Notes: generated by a model not told the origin, from the sequence alone. Shown: positions 25,468-33,747, counted from the stretch's first letter. The stretch: 36,390 nucleotides of DNA from Paenibacillus farraposensis (GCF_020736845.1 NZ_JAFFQR010000095.1:153076-189465), one strand, 5' to 3'. Program-made: numbers and translations.

Positions 25468-26174
25468 TGATCTTCCTCCCGGATGCAGTACCCTACGCCA
25501 CGTACGGTTTTAATCAGTTTTTTTTTGAAGCCATGATCGATTTTTTTTCGAACATATCGGATATACACATCAACGACATTCGTATCACCCACAAAATCAA
25601 ACCCCCATACGTCCTGAATCATTTGGTCCCGCTGCAAAACTTTATTTTTGTGCTCCATGAGGTAGTGAAGCAGGTCAAATTCTTTGGGCGTCATTTCAAT
25701 TCGCTTTCCTTCCCGGATCACAGCGCGTGTCTTCGGTTCCAGCATCAGGCTATCGACCTGTAGAACCGCCGGCTTCTCGTCTTCTTGTACAGAGATGGTT
25801 TTGGATTCCGATTGATGCCTCATACTGGCCCGCATTCGCGCTAATAACTCCTCGATTTCAAAAGGCTTCGTAATGTAATCATTCGCACCTTCATCCAGAC
25901 CGGAAACCTTGTCAGTGGTTTTGTTACGTGCAGTGACCATAATTACGGGGGTATGATTGTCCATTTTTCGAAACTGCCTCAGCACCTCAACCCCGTTTAT
26001 CTCCGGCAGCATCACATCTAAAATGATAATATCCCATGTGTGTGCCAACGCTTTCTCCAATCCTTCTTTGCCCGTCTTAGCAATTTCAACCTTATATCCC
26101 TCATGGGATAATTCCAATTGGAGCAATCTGGATATCTTTTCTTCGTCATCAATAATCAATACCGTTTTTTTCAC
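25464..26174 (-). CDS. OmpR/PhoB-family response regulator
   Basis: The 236-aa protein has a receiver domain with VLIIDDEEK acidic residues, phospho-acceptor Asp53 in IIILDVMLPEINGVEVL, Thr in VIMVTARN and Lys in DYITKPFEIEELL. It is followed by a winged-helix DNA-binding domain (EMTPKEFDLLHYLMEHKNKV, VDVYIRYVRKKID, TVRGVGYCIRE). The GTG at 26174 (VKKTVLIIDD) is preferred because AGGTGA lies seven bases upstream; an ATG at 26195 would add seven residues and overlaps that site. It is the first gene of the pair with the histidine kinase. Confidence 0.94.
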   Translation of the reverse strand: MKKTVLIIDDEEKISRLLQLELSHEGYKVEIAKTGKEGLEKALAHTWDIIILDVMLPEINGVEVLRQFRKMDNHTPVIMVTARNKTTDKVSGLDEGANDYITKPFEIEELLARMRASMRHQSESKTISVQEDEKPAVLQVDSLMLEPKTRAVIREGKRIEMTPKEFDLLHYLMEHKNKVLQRDQMIQDVWGFDFVGDTNVVDVYIRYVRKKIDHGFKKKLIKTVRGVGYCIREEDH

Positions 26175-26338
26175 AACACAATCACCTATTTTCAATAGAA
26201 AAACTCAATGAGAATTTGGGTCACTCTATAATGTCATTTTGCAGTTCATTTTTTGATATTAAGGAGCAATTTATTCATGTTGTGCGGGAATGACTATAGG
26301 GCATCGCAATGATAACCTTATTACCCGCTCAGGGCTAA

Positions 26339-27010
26339 TCATGCTGTCGATTTGGTGCGGAGGCGGTAGCGTCGCTCTTCATACCGCTGATATAACCAAA
26401 TACAGGCCGCTATCCAGCAGCCGCTCATAAAATAGCCGCCTAGCACATCGCTCGGATAATGCACGCCCAAATAGATGCGGCTTATGCCTATCGCTAAAAT
26501 AAACAGGCTGCTGAGCACGATCAGCAGGATACGTCCTAATGCGGAAGGAATATGCTTCCACAATAAAAATGTCAGCGCCGCATACATGCTAAAAGCCGTC
26601 ATCGAATGCCCGCTTGGAAAGCTGTAGCCATTCGCCTCAATAATACGGTTAATTTCGGGACGCGCTCGGTGAAAGAGCAGCTTTAAGACCGTATTCAGCA
26701 GCACCGAACCCAGTACCGCAATAGCTAAAAACAACAATTCTTGGCGGTGTCTCAATACTCGGTGCAGCACGAACATGGCAATTAGAATGATGAACACAAC
26801 CGGAATTCCGCTGCCGATTATAGTGAAAAATTTCATTAGACGAGTCATTACTGGGGATTGCAGCCGCTCAATATCTGAAATGATTTTATCGTCAAAATGC
26901 CGCACCTGATGGTCGCTGACCCATAATGCGATTAGACTGAACCCGAGCGCACATACGATACAGGCGATCAGCGCCATGGAAATGGGCAGCTTTGCCGATG
27001 TTTGCTTCAT
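26339..27010 (-). CDS. PAP2-family membrane phosphatase
   Basis: The 223-aa protein has about six membrane segments and the three PAP2 phosphatase motifs: KLLFHRARPE, SFPSGHSMTAF, and SRIYLGVHYPSDVLGG. Members of this kind act on undecaprenyl diphosphate (BcrC-type) or phosphatidylglycerophosphate/diacylglycerol diphosphate on the outer face of the membrane. DHQVRHFDDKIISDIERLQS before TM2 is usual for the family. The start at 27010 has GGAGGG ten bases upstream; an ATG at 27055 with AAGGTG nearby would add 15 residues. It lies upstream of the two-component genes on the same strand, with a 164-base gap. Confidence 0.9.
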   Translation of the reverse strand: MKQTSAKLPISMALIACIVCALGFSLIALWVSDHQVRHFDDKIISDIERLQSPVMTRLMKFFTIIGSGIPVVFIILIAMFVLHRVLRHRQELLFLAIAVLGSVLLNTVLKLLFHRARPEINRIIEANGYSFPSGHSMTAFSMYAALTFLLWKHIPSALGRILLIVLSSLFILAIGISRIYLGVHYPSDVLGGYFMSGCWIAACIWLYQRYEERRYRLRTKSTA

Positions 27011-27174
27011 GTTTTGTTGGCCCTCCGTGATGTTTGTAACCTGCATTGCATTCACCTTAATATTTTCACCAAAAAAATCAGCTTTTATCGTAAAGCATGA
27101 TCAGTTCTTTAGCAAATGAATACGGGATGAGCCTGAGACTTTACCGCTGCAATCACATTTTGCGTTATCAGCAT

Positions 27175-27215
27175 AAAAAATGCCGTTCAAGCCTGATAAC
27201 GGCTGGGAACGGCAT
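27175..27215 (-). terminator. Rho-independent terminator of the yidC gene
   Basis: ATGCCGTTC (27180-27188) pairs with GAACGGCAT (27207-27215), with an inner AGCC/GGCT stem. On the minus strand it is followed by six T. Confidence 0.88.
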
Positions 27216-27272
27216 CCTGTTATTACATATGTCCTACTGTAACACAATTCGATATGAAGCAATCATCTTCTT

Positions 27273-28106
27273 TTAGGTTGATGTGGCTTCCCCAAGCTTG
27301 GGCTTGCGCTCTGCTTCCTCGGTTGGATAACGTTTGCGGAACCATAGCGACTGAAGCAGCAAAAAGGTGCCGCCCACTGTCCAGTATAATGGCATGGCTG
27401 CAGGCGCATTAAAGGAAAAGACCGCCATCATGATCGGTGAAAGATATCCCATGATGGCCATTTGCTTGCGCTGCTCTGCCGTCATGTGAAGCTGGGACAG
27501 TTTGGCCTGTGCCAGATAGACGACCGCGACGATGATTGCCAAAATCCAGTCCGGCTGGCCAAGCCGGAACCATAAGAAGGAGTGCGAAGCCAGCTCAGGT
27601 GTTAACCGGATGGCAGTGTACATCCCGCTCAGTATCGGGAGCTGAATAATAATAGGCAAGCAACCGATATTGAGCGGATTGAATTGATGCTCTTTGTAAA
27701 GTGCCATCATTTCCTGCTGCATACTTTGCTGACTCGCCGCATCCTTTTTATTTTCGTACTTCTTCTTAATTCGGTCCAGGTCGGGCTGCATGGCGCTCAT
27801 CTTGCGCTTCATCCCCTGCTGGGCTCGTGTTTGCCGCATCATTAGCGGTAATAATGCGAGACGGACAATTAACGTTAGTGTCATGATCGCCAGGCCAAAG
27901 CTTCCATCAAACCATCGTGCCAATTGCTGGATGAGCCAGGATAGCGGAAACACTACATAATGATTAAAAAATCCGGGTGTTTGTGCATTAATCTCTCCAG
28001 CATTCGCACCGCAGCCAGACAGCAGCATGACTACCGCCAACACCACCATCATTCCTAATATCCGTTCCTTTTTACCCCAAAAGGTGAATCCCTTGAATCG
28101 TATCAT
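27273..28106 (-). CDS. yidC: YidC/Oxa1-family membrane protein insertase (YqjG/SpoIIIJ type)
   Basis: The 277-aa product is a lipoprotein-type YidC. The N-terminal segment ends in lipobox MLLSGCG (Cys32). PGFFNHYVVFPLSWLIQQL leads into TM2 with the conserved hydrophilic-groove Arg82 in LTLIVRLALLPLM. The charged cytoplasmic loop MQPDLDRIKKKYENKKD and the later segments FNPLNIGCLPIIIQLPIL and MPLYWTVGGTFLLLQSLW are family hallmarks. It inserts and folds membrane proteins, alone or with SecYEG. GAGGAGG stands six bases before the ATG, but part of it is in a hairpin arm and the start overlaps an upstream leader ORF. This points to translational control like that of B. subtilis yqjG. Confidence 0.93.
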   Translation of the reverse strand: MIRFKGFTFWGKKERILGMMVVLAVVMLLSGCGANAGEINAQTPGFFNHYVVFPLSWLIQQLARWFDGSFGLAIMTLTLIVRLALLPLMMRQTRAQQGMKRKMSAMQPDLDRIKKKYENKKDAASQQSMQQEMMALYKEHQFNPLNIGCLPIIIQLPILSGMYTAIRLTPELASHSFLWFRLGQPDWILAIIVAVVYLAQAKLSQLHMTAEQRKQMAIMGYLSPIMMAVFSFNAPAAMPLYWTVGGTFLLLQSLWFRKRYPTEEAERKPKLGEATST

Positions 28107-28392
28107 TTGTTCCTCCTCGTTGATTGACTGTACTATCGTTCAACGAGGAAAAACAATCTGATGTATCTTCATCCGGTGCTTCCTTGCGCCGGATATGGCG
28201 TGCCAGCCGAATAGGCATGTCCTGCCCACGGGCAGACATCGGCATCAGCGACGAAGCATGCGGCCATACGGACCCGCCTCCTACCCAGCATTCCGGCACA
28301 TCGCCGTGCAAATGAGTGAGATACGTGTAGGTTACTGTACACAGCAGGCCGATGGTAAATAAATAGGGGAGCAAGTCCTGAAGCTCAAACAA
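28072..28392 (-). CDS. Putative MifM-like [13 protein letters not shown] leader of yidC
   Basis: This leader ORF of 106 codons opens at TTG 28392 with a perfect AAGGAGGTGA; a GTG nine bases upstream lies inside that site. It ends 35 bases inside yidC. The product has an N-terminal membrane segment at about 7-25 (DLLPYLFTIGLLCTVTYTYL) and a middle region rich in Gly/Ser/Met. Then come the basic stretch IRLARHIRRK (61-70) and the acidic cluster EAPDEDTSD (71-79). B. subtilis MifM, the sensor ORF before yidC2, has the same order: membrane anchor, an Arg/Ile-rich arrest stretch, an acidic stall cluster. The yidC hairpin begins just after the acidic codons. I see no other family similarity. Coding is strongly supported by the ribosome binding site and context. 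Arrest is inference. Confidence 0.7.
   Translation of the reverse strand: MFELQDLLPYLFTIGLLCTVTYTYLTHLHGDVPECWVGGGSVWPHASSLMPMSARGQDMPIRLARHIRRKEAPDEDTSDCFSSLNDSTVNQRGGTNDTIQGIHLLG
28114..28149 (-). promoter_or_regulatory. Hairpin sequestering the yidC Shine-Dalgarno
   Basis: TCCTCGTTGA (28114-28123) and TCAACGAGGA (28140-28149) form a perfect 10-bp stem with a 16-nt loop. In minus-strand RNA the 3' arm contains the first part of GAGGAGG, the ribosome binding site of yidC. The 5' arm is codons 82-85 of the leader ORF, directly after its DEDTSD cluster. A ribosome halted there would cover the 5' arm and free the site. No T run follows, so it is not a terminator. Confidence 0.75.
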
Positions 28393-28422
28393 GGGATTCA
28401 CCTCCTTCGGTTCGTTGCTACG

Positions 28423-28451
28423 ATTATAGCACGAAAGCGGAATAGCGACTA
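28423..28451 (-). promoter_or_regulatory. Probable promoter of the leader-yidC operon
   Basis: On the minus strand a consensus TATAAT (28423-28428) lies 17 bases after TAGTCG (28446-28451), a weak -35 box. It would start transcription about 20-25 bases before the leader TTG. Confidence 0.5.
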
Positions 28452-28623
28452 ATCTTTACTTCAAGATTCAGACAGGTTCACAAGCAACTGAATTTCGTGT
28501 TTGGGCGCCATAAAAGTTAAACAGCAAACGCAACATGAAAATTTTGGTTTTATTTACAGTCTAATCAATGGAAGTTTCGTGTAAAGTCTAACTCTCCATT
28601 AACTTGAAAAGGAGTAAGCACGT

Positions 28624-30009
28624 ATGAAAAAAATGATGCATCGCTCACTGACAACAGGATTGGCGGTAACCAGCATTGGGCTGTCCCTGATCAGCAGTGA
28701 ATTCGCTCCGACGGCAAGTGCTGAACCATCAGCCGTTTCGATGAGCAACGGAGCTTATAGCACCGCAATCCAAGCACCTGTGATCAAGCCTTCCTGGTCT
28801 TTTCCCGTTATCCCAATCGATAGAAATCAGTATTCAGAGCAGGCGGTTGCAGTAGCGGAAAACGGTAAGGTGTTCGCAATTGATTCGAACCACAGACTGG
28901 TTGCCCTAGAGGGCAGCTCGGGCCAGAAATTGTGGCAATATGGTGGTCAGCTTACCCCTGTTTTGATTCATAGCAATGGCACCATCTACGGAATGACACA
29001 AAGCGGCTCCATCTATGCCGTTACAGCATCAGGCAAAAAAATATGGACCACTTCGTTAGGATTTGCGAAGGCAGATCATATTTATCGAATCGGCTCTACC
29101 GTATATATCACTCAATCTGAGCAAACGGCTGCTGTCGATGCTGCCAGCGGCAAGCTCAAATGGAAAATTAGTGAGAATAAGGACTCTTACCATGGTCTGA
29201 ACAACCTAATGGAGACTGATGGTGTCCTTATCCGCAATTATAACGTTCAGGGCAGCCTGACCTTTGAACAGATCAATGCCTATGACGCTAAAACCGGCAA
29301 AAAGCTTTGGGAAAGCTTCAGAACTTCCTTTCCACTGACCGTTAAAGACGGGGTGGTCTACTCTCTTGCCAATACCTTTATGATTGATGACGATCCGGTA
29401 AACCGAAAAGTTACGATAGCACGGTACGACCTCAAGACAGGTGAATCCAAAGGAGATCGTCAGTACCGATGGACCGAAGCTGAAAATAAAGATGGCACTT
29501 TCCAATCTGGAGGCATATATGGCTCTGCTTTTTTGTACGGTAAAGACCTTTATGTCTTTCAGGGAAAGACACTGGCTTCCTATGACTTCTGGAACTACAA
29601 AGCAGACAGCAAACCTGCTCACAAGTGGTCGCAAGGAGACTACGAACAACTTTTTCCTTTATCGTCCATTCATGAAGGCCGCCTGTTCTATCAAGATTTT
29701 AGAACAGGCGGACTAATTGCCATGAAGCTGGCCTCCGGGCAATTCATCCATTACGATTACGGTGATAATCCGACCGTTCAAGCTGACGTGTTTGGCAAAG
29801 GTGTGTACGTCGGACAATCAGATGGCGTATTTCACGGCTATGACCTGATGACCCTAAAGCCCGTGTTTAGTGTCAACACAGGCTCACGTTCCTTCGGTCC
29901 AATACTCAAATCCGGCGGGATGATATTTATTCAAAGCGGCCCATCGTCTGCTTGCCGTCAAGCTGCCTGCATCTCTAAAATAAATCCAAAGATTTCAAGA
30001 AGAATCTAA
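28624..30009 (+). CDS. Exported PQQ-type beta-propeller protein with frameshifted C-terminus
   Basis: The 461-aa protein has a signal peptide (basic start, hydrophobic 10-22, cleavage near TASA-EP at residue 33). It carries repeated PQQ/quinoprotein-like beta-propeller blades: LVALEGSSGQKLWQY, IYAVTASGKKIWT, AVDAASGKLKWK, INAYDAKTGKKLWES. No quinone-dehydrogenase active-site residues are evident, so a structural or binding role outside the membrane is likely. AAAGGAG precedes the ATG. The last 22 residues (PSSACRQAACISKINPKISR and two more) do not look like a blade. From 29942 the next frame reads HRLLAVKLPASLK then TAA at 29981-29983, a perfect final blade strand. A one-base insertion (CC at 29941-29942) or sequencing error is the simplest explanation. 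Confidence 0.88.
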   Translation: MKKMMHRSLTTGLAVTSIGLSLISSEFAPTASAEPSAVSMSNGAYSTAIQAPVIKPSWSFPVIPIDRNQYSEQAVAVAENGKVFAIDSNHRLVALEGSSGQKLWQYGGQLTPVLIHSNGTIYGMTQSGSIYAVTASGKKIWTTSLGFAKADHIYRIGSTVYITQSEQTAAVDAASGKLKWKISENKDSYHGLNNLMETDGVLIRNYNVQGSLTFEQINAYDAKTGKKLWESFRTSFPLTVKDGVVYSLANTFMIDDDPVNRKVTIARYDLKTGESKGDRQYRWTEAENKDGTFQSGGIYGSAFLYGKDLYVFQGKTLASYDFWNYKADSKPAHKWSQGDYEQLFPLSSIHEGRLFYQDFRTGGLIAMKLASGQFIHYDYGDNPTVQADVFGKGVYVGQSDGVFHGYDLMTLKPVFSVNTGSRSFGPILKSGGMIFIQSGPSSACRQAACISKINPKISRRI

Positions 30010-30026
30010 GCTGGAACGGCACAAAC

Positions 30027-31133
30027 TTAACGAATAGCCAGCATGCGATTCAGCGCCAGTACAGCCTCCTGTCTGACCTGATCATCCACACGAATCACAC
30101 CGATCGGCTCTCCCTGATCCATTTGCTCCAATGCCCATAACAAATGGGGAAGATCGATCCGATTCATGGTCAGGCAGGGACACATGTCCGGATTAAGCGA
30201 TTCAATCTGCTGTTCAGGGTACTGCTGTTTGATGCGCTGCACGAGATTCATCTCTGTGCCTACAGCCCAGCGGGTTCCCGGCTCGGCCGAACGGATCGTA
30301 TCGATGATGAATTTTGTAGAGCCCGCGCAATCTGCGAGCTGTACGACCTCATAAGAGCATTCGGGGTGAACGATGACCCGGATGTTTTTATCGCGCTCAC
30401 GAATGCTGCGAATATGATCCACCGTAAATTTTTCATGCACAGAGCAATGCCCTTTCCATAAAATAATTTTCACCGATGCCGGGTCTCGTTCCGTCTCCAG
30501 CTGATCTGTCACCGGATTCCACACGGCCATTTCATCCAGCGGAATTCCAAGATCATAGGCAGTATTGCGGCCCAAATGCTGATCGGGCAAAAACAAAATA
30601 CGTTCCTTTTGTTTCAGCGCCCATTCCAGCACTTGCTTGGCATTCGAGGAAGTCACGGTAGCTCCACCATGCCGTCCTACAAAGGCTTTGATCTCTGCGG
30701 TAGAATTCACATAGGTTAACGGAATAATCGTGTCACCCAAGCATTTCTGCAAATGCTGCCAAGCCCGCTCTGTCTGCTCCAGATTCGCCATGTCTGCCAT
30801 TGAGCAGCCTGCGCGCATATCCGGCAGTATGACCGTTTGCCGATGGTCAGTCAGCATATCCGCTGTCTCAGCCATAAAATGAACGCCGCAAAACACGATA
30901 AACTCTGCTTCCTGATGTTGTGCTGCCATTTGAGCAAGCTGCAGAGAATCCCCTGTTATATCGGCAAACTGAATCACTTCATCCTTCTGATAGTGATGGC
31001 CCGGAATGAGCAGCTTTCGTCCCCATTTCTGTTTCAGATCGGCAACGCGGCGCTCCATATCTGCAACTTTCAGTGTCTTATATTGCTCTGGCATCAGCCC
31101 TCGATTTCCCTGTAAAGCGTCAAGTATAGACAT
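30027..31133 (-). CDS. nadA: Quinolinate synthase A
   Basis: The 368-aa enzyme condenses iminoaspartate with dihydroxyacetone phosphate to quinolinate in NAD synthesis, using a [4Fe-4S] cluster. It has three similar lobes: [18 protein letters not shown] (41-58), [59 protein letters not shown] and the terminal CPCLTMN. The cluster ligands are probably Cys110, Cys230 and Cys320, the same numbering as in B. subtilis NadA. GGAGGG precedes the ATG. It diverges from nifS-niaR and shares the NiaR-type operator region. In B. subtilis nadB and nadC accompany nadA; here nadA stands alone. Confidence 0.96.
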   Translation of the reverse strand: MSILDALQGNRGLMPEQYKTLKVADMERRVADLKQKWGRKLLIPGHHYQKDEVIQFADITGDSLQLAQMAAQHQEAEFIVFCGVHFMAETADMLTDHRQTVILPDMRAGCSMADMANLEQTERAWQHLQKCLGDTIIPLTYVNSTAEIKAFVGRHGGATVTSSNAKQVLEWALKQKERILFLPDQHLGRNTAYDLGIPLDEMAVWNPVTDQLETERDPASVKIILWKGHCSVHEKFTVDHIRSIRERDKNIRVIVHPECSYEVVQLADCAGSTKFIIDTIRSAEPGTRWAVGTEMNLVQRIKQQYPEQQIESLNPDMCPCLTMNRIDLPHLLWALEQMDQGEPIGVIRVDDQVRQEAVLALNRMLAIR

Positions 31134-31211
31134 TTCAATCCCTCCATGATCACTGCGGCTGTCTGTCTTTTGTTTATACAGACAACCGTCGTATTACACT
31201 TTCATTTACAA

Positions 31212-31223
31212 GTGTCTTGACAC
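31212..31223. promoter_or_regulatory. NiaR operator in the nadA-nifS intergenic region
   Basis: GTGTCTTGACAC is an inverted repeat (GTGTC-TT-GACAC). It matches the ACA/TGTC-type sites bound by NiaR (YrxA) in B. subtilis nad operons. It lies between nadA and nifS-niaR and overlaps the -35 box of the nifS promoter, so nicotinate-bound NiaR could shut both directions. Confidence 0.8.
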
Positions 31224-31246
31224 CTATATTTACACATGCCTACAAT
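31217..31246 (+). promoter_or_regulatory. SigA promoter of nifS-niaR
   Basis: TTGACA (31217-31222) and TACAAT (31241-31246) are separated by 18 bases. The -35 box lies inside the NiaR operator palindrome. Confidence 0.75.
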
Positions 31247-31296
31247 AATCTCAAGGCTTTTTATGTGAAATTATTGTGCAGACAGGAGGAATCGCT

Positions 31297-32451
31297 GTGA
31301 TTTATCTGGACTATGCCGCTTCCACACCGATGTGTGAAGAAGCTTTGGATATGTATAACACATTAAATAAGGAAATGTTCGGCAATTCCAGCAGCCTTCA
31401 TGATGCAGGCGGCCAAGCTGCTTATGTACTGGATTACAGTAGACAGCAAATAGCGAATATGATCGGTGGGCATAAGGAAGGCGTCTATTTTACATCAGGG
31501 GGAACGGAATCCAATATGCTGGTTGTGCAGTCGATCCTGAACGGATTGCCACAGCACAAAAAACATTGGGTTATGAGCGCACTGGAGCATCACTCCATGT
31601 ACAATCTTGCCGCTCTATTAGAACGGCAGGGCTATGAGTTGACGATTGTTCAGCCGGACAAGGACGGACGAATAACCGCAGATACCCTTTTGCCCCATCT
31701 CAAAGAAACCACCGGGCTCGTATCCGTGCAGCACGCCAATTCGGAAACCGGGCTGGTTCAGGATCTCGCTGCCTTGTCTCCCCTGCTTCGGGATCGTGGT
31801 ATTTTACTGCACAGTGATGCGGTACAGACCTTTGGTAACATTCCCATGGATGTGACAGCCATGGGTGTGGATGCCCTCTCCGTATCAAGCCATAAAGTGT
31901 ACGGCCCGAAAGGGGTGGGTGCCGCTTATCTCAAGCCGGGAACCCCGTGGCGTCCCGTGTACCCCGATACACTGCATGAAAGCGGGTTTCGTCCCGGAAC
32001 GGTTAACGTTCCCGGTATTGCAGCATTTGTTGCAGCAGCAGAAATGATGTTCGAACACATGGAGCTGCACCAGGAGCGGTATGCGGTGTTAAGGCAATAC
32101 TTGCTTGCCCAATTGCGGGAAAGATCCATTCCGCTGCGTTTGGCCGTACAGGAAAACCGCACAGAAGCTGTGCTCCATCATATCGTGGGATGTTTTTTTC
32201 ACGGTTACGAGGGACAATATGTTATGCTGGAATGTAACCGCCGCGGTGTCTGCATTTCTACCGGCAGCGCATGTGCCGCAGGACACCACAAACCTGCGCC
32301 TGCAATTCAAGCGCTTGGAGCCTCTGACCGTGAAACATTGCAATTTATCCGGATTTCTTTTGGAAGAACAACGACCATTGAGGAGTTGAATGTACTGGTA
32401 GATATTTTGGCAGACTTGGCGCATCGACAAGAAAGGAGCATATCCCATTGA
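31297..32451 (+). CDS. nifS: Cysteine desulfurase, NAD-cluster NifS type
   Basis: The 384-aa PLP enzyme takes sulfur from cysteine; its place next to nadA suggests it serves the NadA iron-sulfur cluster, as shown for B. subtilis NifS. Features are IYLDYAASTPMCEEAL at the start, TSGGTESNML, HSDAVQTFG and the PLP lysine Lys200 in SVSSHKVYGPKG. RPGTVNVPG and the active Cys326 in STGSACAAGH follow. The GTG at 31297 is preferred because AGGAGGA stands just upstream; a GTG at 31276 precedes that site. Its stop TGA overlaps the niaR TTG start, so the two are translationally coupled. Confidence 0.93.
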   Translation: MIYLDYAASTPMCEEALDMYNTLNKEMFGNSSSLHDAGGQAAYVLDYSRQQIANMIGGHKEGVYFTSGGTESNMLVVQSILNGLPQHKKHWVMSALEHHSMYNLAALLERQGYELTIVQPDKDGRITADTLLPHLKETTGLVSVQHANSETGLVQDLAALSPLLRDRGILLHSDAVQTFGNIPMDVTAMGVDALSVSSHKVYGPKGVGAAYLKPGTPWRPVYPDTLHESGFRPGTVNVPGIAAFVAAAEMMFEHMELHQERYAVLRQYLLAQLRERSIPLRLAVQENRTEAVLHHIVGCFFHGYEGQYVMLECNRRGVCISTGSACAAGHHKPAPAIQALGASDRETLQFIRISFGRTTTIEELNVLVDILADLAHRQERSISH

Positions 32452-32987
32452 GTGAATCTGCAAAATGGTCAGGTACGGAGCGCCGCGAGCAACTGCTGCT
32501 GTGGCTCAGAAACGAATCACCGCTGACCGGGAACGAGCTGGCACGCAGAGCCTCCGTCTCCAGACAAGTAATTGTACAGGATATTTCCCTGTTAAAAGCA
32601 AGCCAACAGCCTATTCTTGCAACGAGCCAAGGGTACATTTACATGGAGCCTGCGGGGCAGACTGCTCCCCTGGTCACACGTATCATCGTATGCAATCACC
32701 GACCTGAACAGGCAGAAGAGGAATTAAAGCTAATTGTAGATCATGGTGTAAGTGTACAGGATGTTATCGTGGAGCATCCGGTGTACGGTGATCTGACGGC
32801 TCCGATACGAGTCGGAAATCGCAATGAAGTGGAGGATTTTATCTGCAAAATCAACTCCACGCAAGCCGCCTATTTGTCCCAGTTGACCGGAGGCATCCAT
32901 CTTCATACCCTGCACGCCTCGAATGAAGCTAAAATTAACAATGCCTGTGCTGCATTGGAACAAGCCGGCTTTCTGATGACGGACTAG
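32448..32987 (+). CDS. niaR: NAD biosynthesis repressor NiaR
   Basis: The 179-aa repressor has an N-terminal HTH_11 winged helix (TGNELARRASVSRQVIVQDI, about 26-45) and a 3H ligand-binding domain with the conserved histidines in VDHGVSVQDVIVEHPVYGDL and GGIHLHTLHA. NiaR binds nicotinate and a metal and represses NAD-synthesis or niacin-uptake genes. The start is a TTG overlapping the nifS stop by three bases, with AAAGGAG upstream. It probably controls the shared nadA/nifS region, including its own operon. Confidence 0.95.
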   Translation: MSESAKWSGTERREQLLLWLRNESPLTGNELARRASVSRQVIVQDISLLKASQQPILATSQGYIYMEPAGQTAPLVTRIIVCNHRPEQAEEELKLIVDHGVSVQDVIVEHPVYGDLTAPIRVGNRNEVEDFICKINSTQAAYLSQLTGGIHLHTLHASNEAKINNACAALEQAGFLMTD

Positions 32988-33075
32988 CATATATCGTTAT
33001 AGCAGTCATAATGAACACACTGCTCAGCATATGGAGCGCATCCGCGCTCCGTACCGCTGTAGTGGCAGCGAGAAA

Positions 33076-33110
33076 CAAAAAAGCCCGGCCCCTTTATAAA
33101 GGGAATCGGG
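33076..33110 (-). terminator. Rho-independent terminator of greA
   Basis: On the minus strand CCCG-ATT-CCCTTTATAAAGGG-GC-CGGG folds into an interrupted stem and is followed by CTTTTTTG. It lies six bases after the greA stop. Confidence 0.85.
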
Positions 33111-33116
33111 AATAAA

Positions 33117-33596
33117 CTAAGTGAGCTTAATTTCGAGTAGCTCATATTTAATTACAGCTATGGGTGCATCTACCTCAATAATGCTTCCCACTTCTTTTCC
33201 CAAAAGCGCCTTGCCTAAAGGGCTCTCATACGAAATTTTATTTTCCTGGACATCTGCCTCGGCGGGGCTTACAATTTTGTACTCCACCTTTTCCGAAAAT
33301 TCGATATCATTGAGAATGACGGTTGAACCCACACTAACCGTTTTAAGGTCCAGATTGCTTTCATCCACAATCCGGGCTTTGGTCAACATTTTTTCCAATG
33401 TCAAAATTCGTGTTTCCATGAACGCTTGATCGTCCTTGGCCGAATGATATTCACTATTTTCCTTCAAGTCCCCGTAGCTGATCGCCAGCTTGAGACGCTC
33501 GGCCAGCTCCTTGCGTTTTACAGTCTTCAGTTCCTTGAGCTCTTCCTCCAGCTTGGCTAAGCCCTCTTTGGTTAACAACACTTCTTCATTTGACAT
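33117..33596 (-). CDS. greA: Transcription elongation factor GreA
   Basis: The 159-aa protein has the normal GreA length. The N-terminal coiled-coil hairpin carries the catalytic tip AISYGDLKENSEYHSAKDDQ (38-57) with Asp43 and Glu46, the residues that help RNA polymerase cleave backtracked RNA. The C-terminal FKBP-like domain has VSPAEADVQENKISYESP and GKALLGKEVGSIIEVDAP. The ATG at 33596 follows AGGAG by 12 bases; an in-frame TTG at 33608 directly abuts the site. It is a single gene with a terminator. Confidence 0.95.
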   Translation of the reverse strand: MSNEEVLLTKEGLAKLEEELKELKTVKRKELAERLKLAISYGDLKENSEYHSAKDDQAFMETRILTLEKMLTKARIVDESNLDLKTVSVGSTVILNDIEFSEKVEYKIVSPAEADVQENKISYESPLGKALLGKEVGSIIEVDAPIAVIKYELLEIKLT

Positions 33597-33738
33597 TTTT
33601 ATCCACAACTCCTATTTCGTTTGCTTTATTGTAGTTTACTCTATATTGAACGAACATGCGAAAATAATTTACATTGCAATAGGAGTCCGGCATACTCACT
33701 TCAGGGTTATTCTTACAGTAACCAATGCTTTCTTTTCG

Positions 33739-33747
33739 CATACTATA
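33739..33747 (+). promoter_or_regulatory. Possible mother-cell sigma (SigE/SigK) -10 element
   Basis: CATACTATA matches the CATANNNTA -10 of sporulation sigma factors SigE/SigK, about 100 bases before the small gene at 33846. A matching -35 is not clear, so this is suggestive only. Confidence 0.3.

Noticed and set aside
29206..29649. 147-codon minus-strand ORF opposite the beta-propeller gene
   Set aside because: It is antisense to repeated blade sequence and has no ribosome binding site.
33001..33070. GGAGCG...CGCTCC and CGCTG...CAGCG inverted repeats after niaR
   Set aside because: They could help end the niaR transcript, but no T run follows and the stems are short. Not strong enough to list as a terminator.
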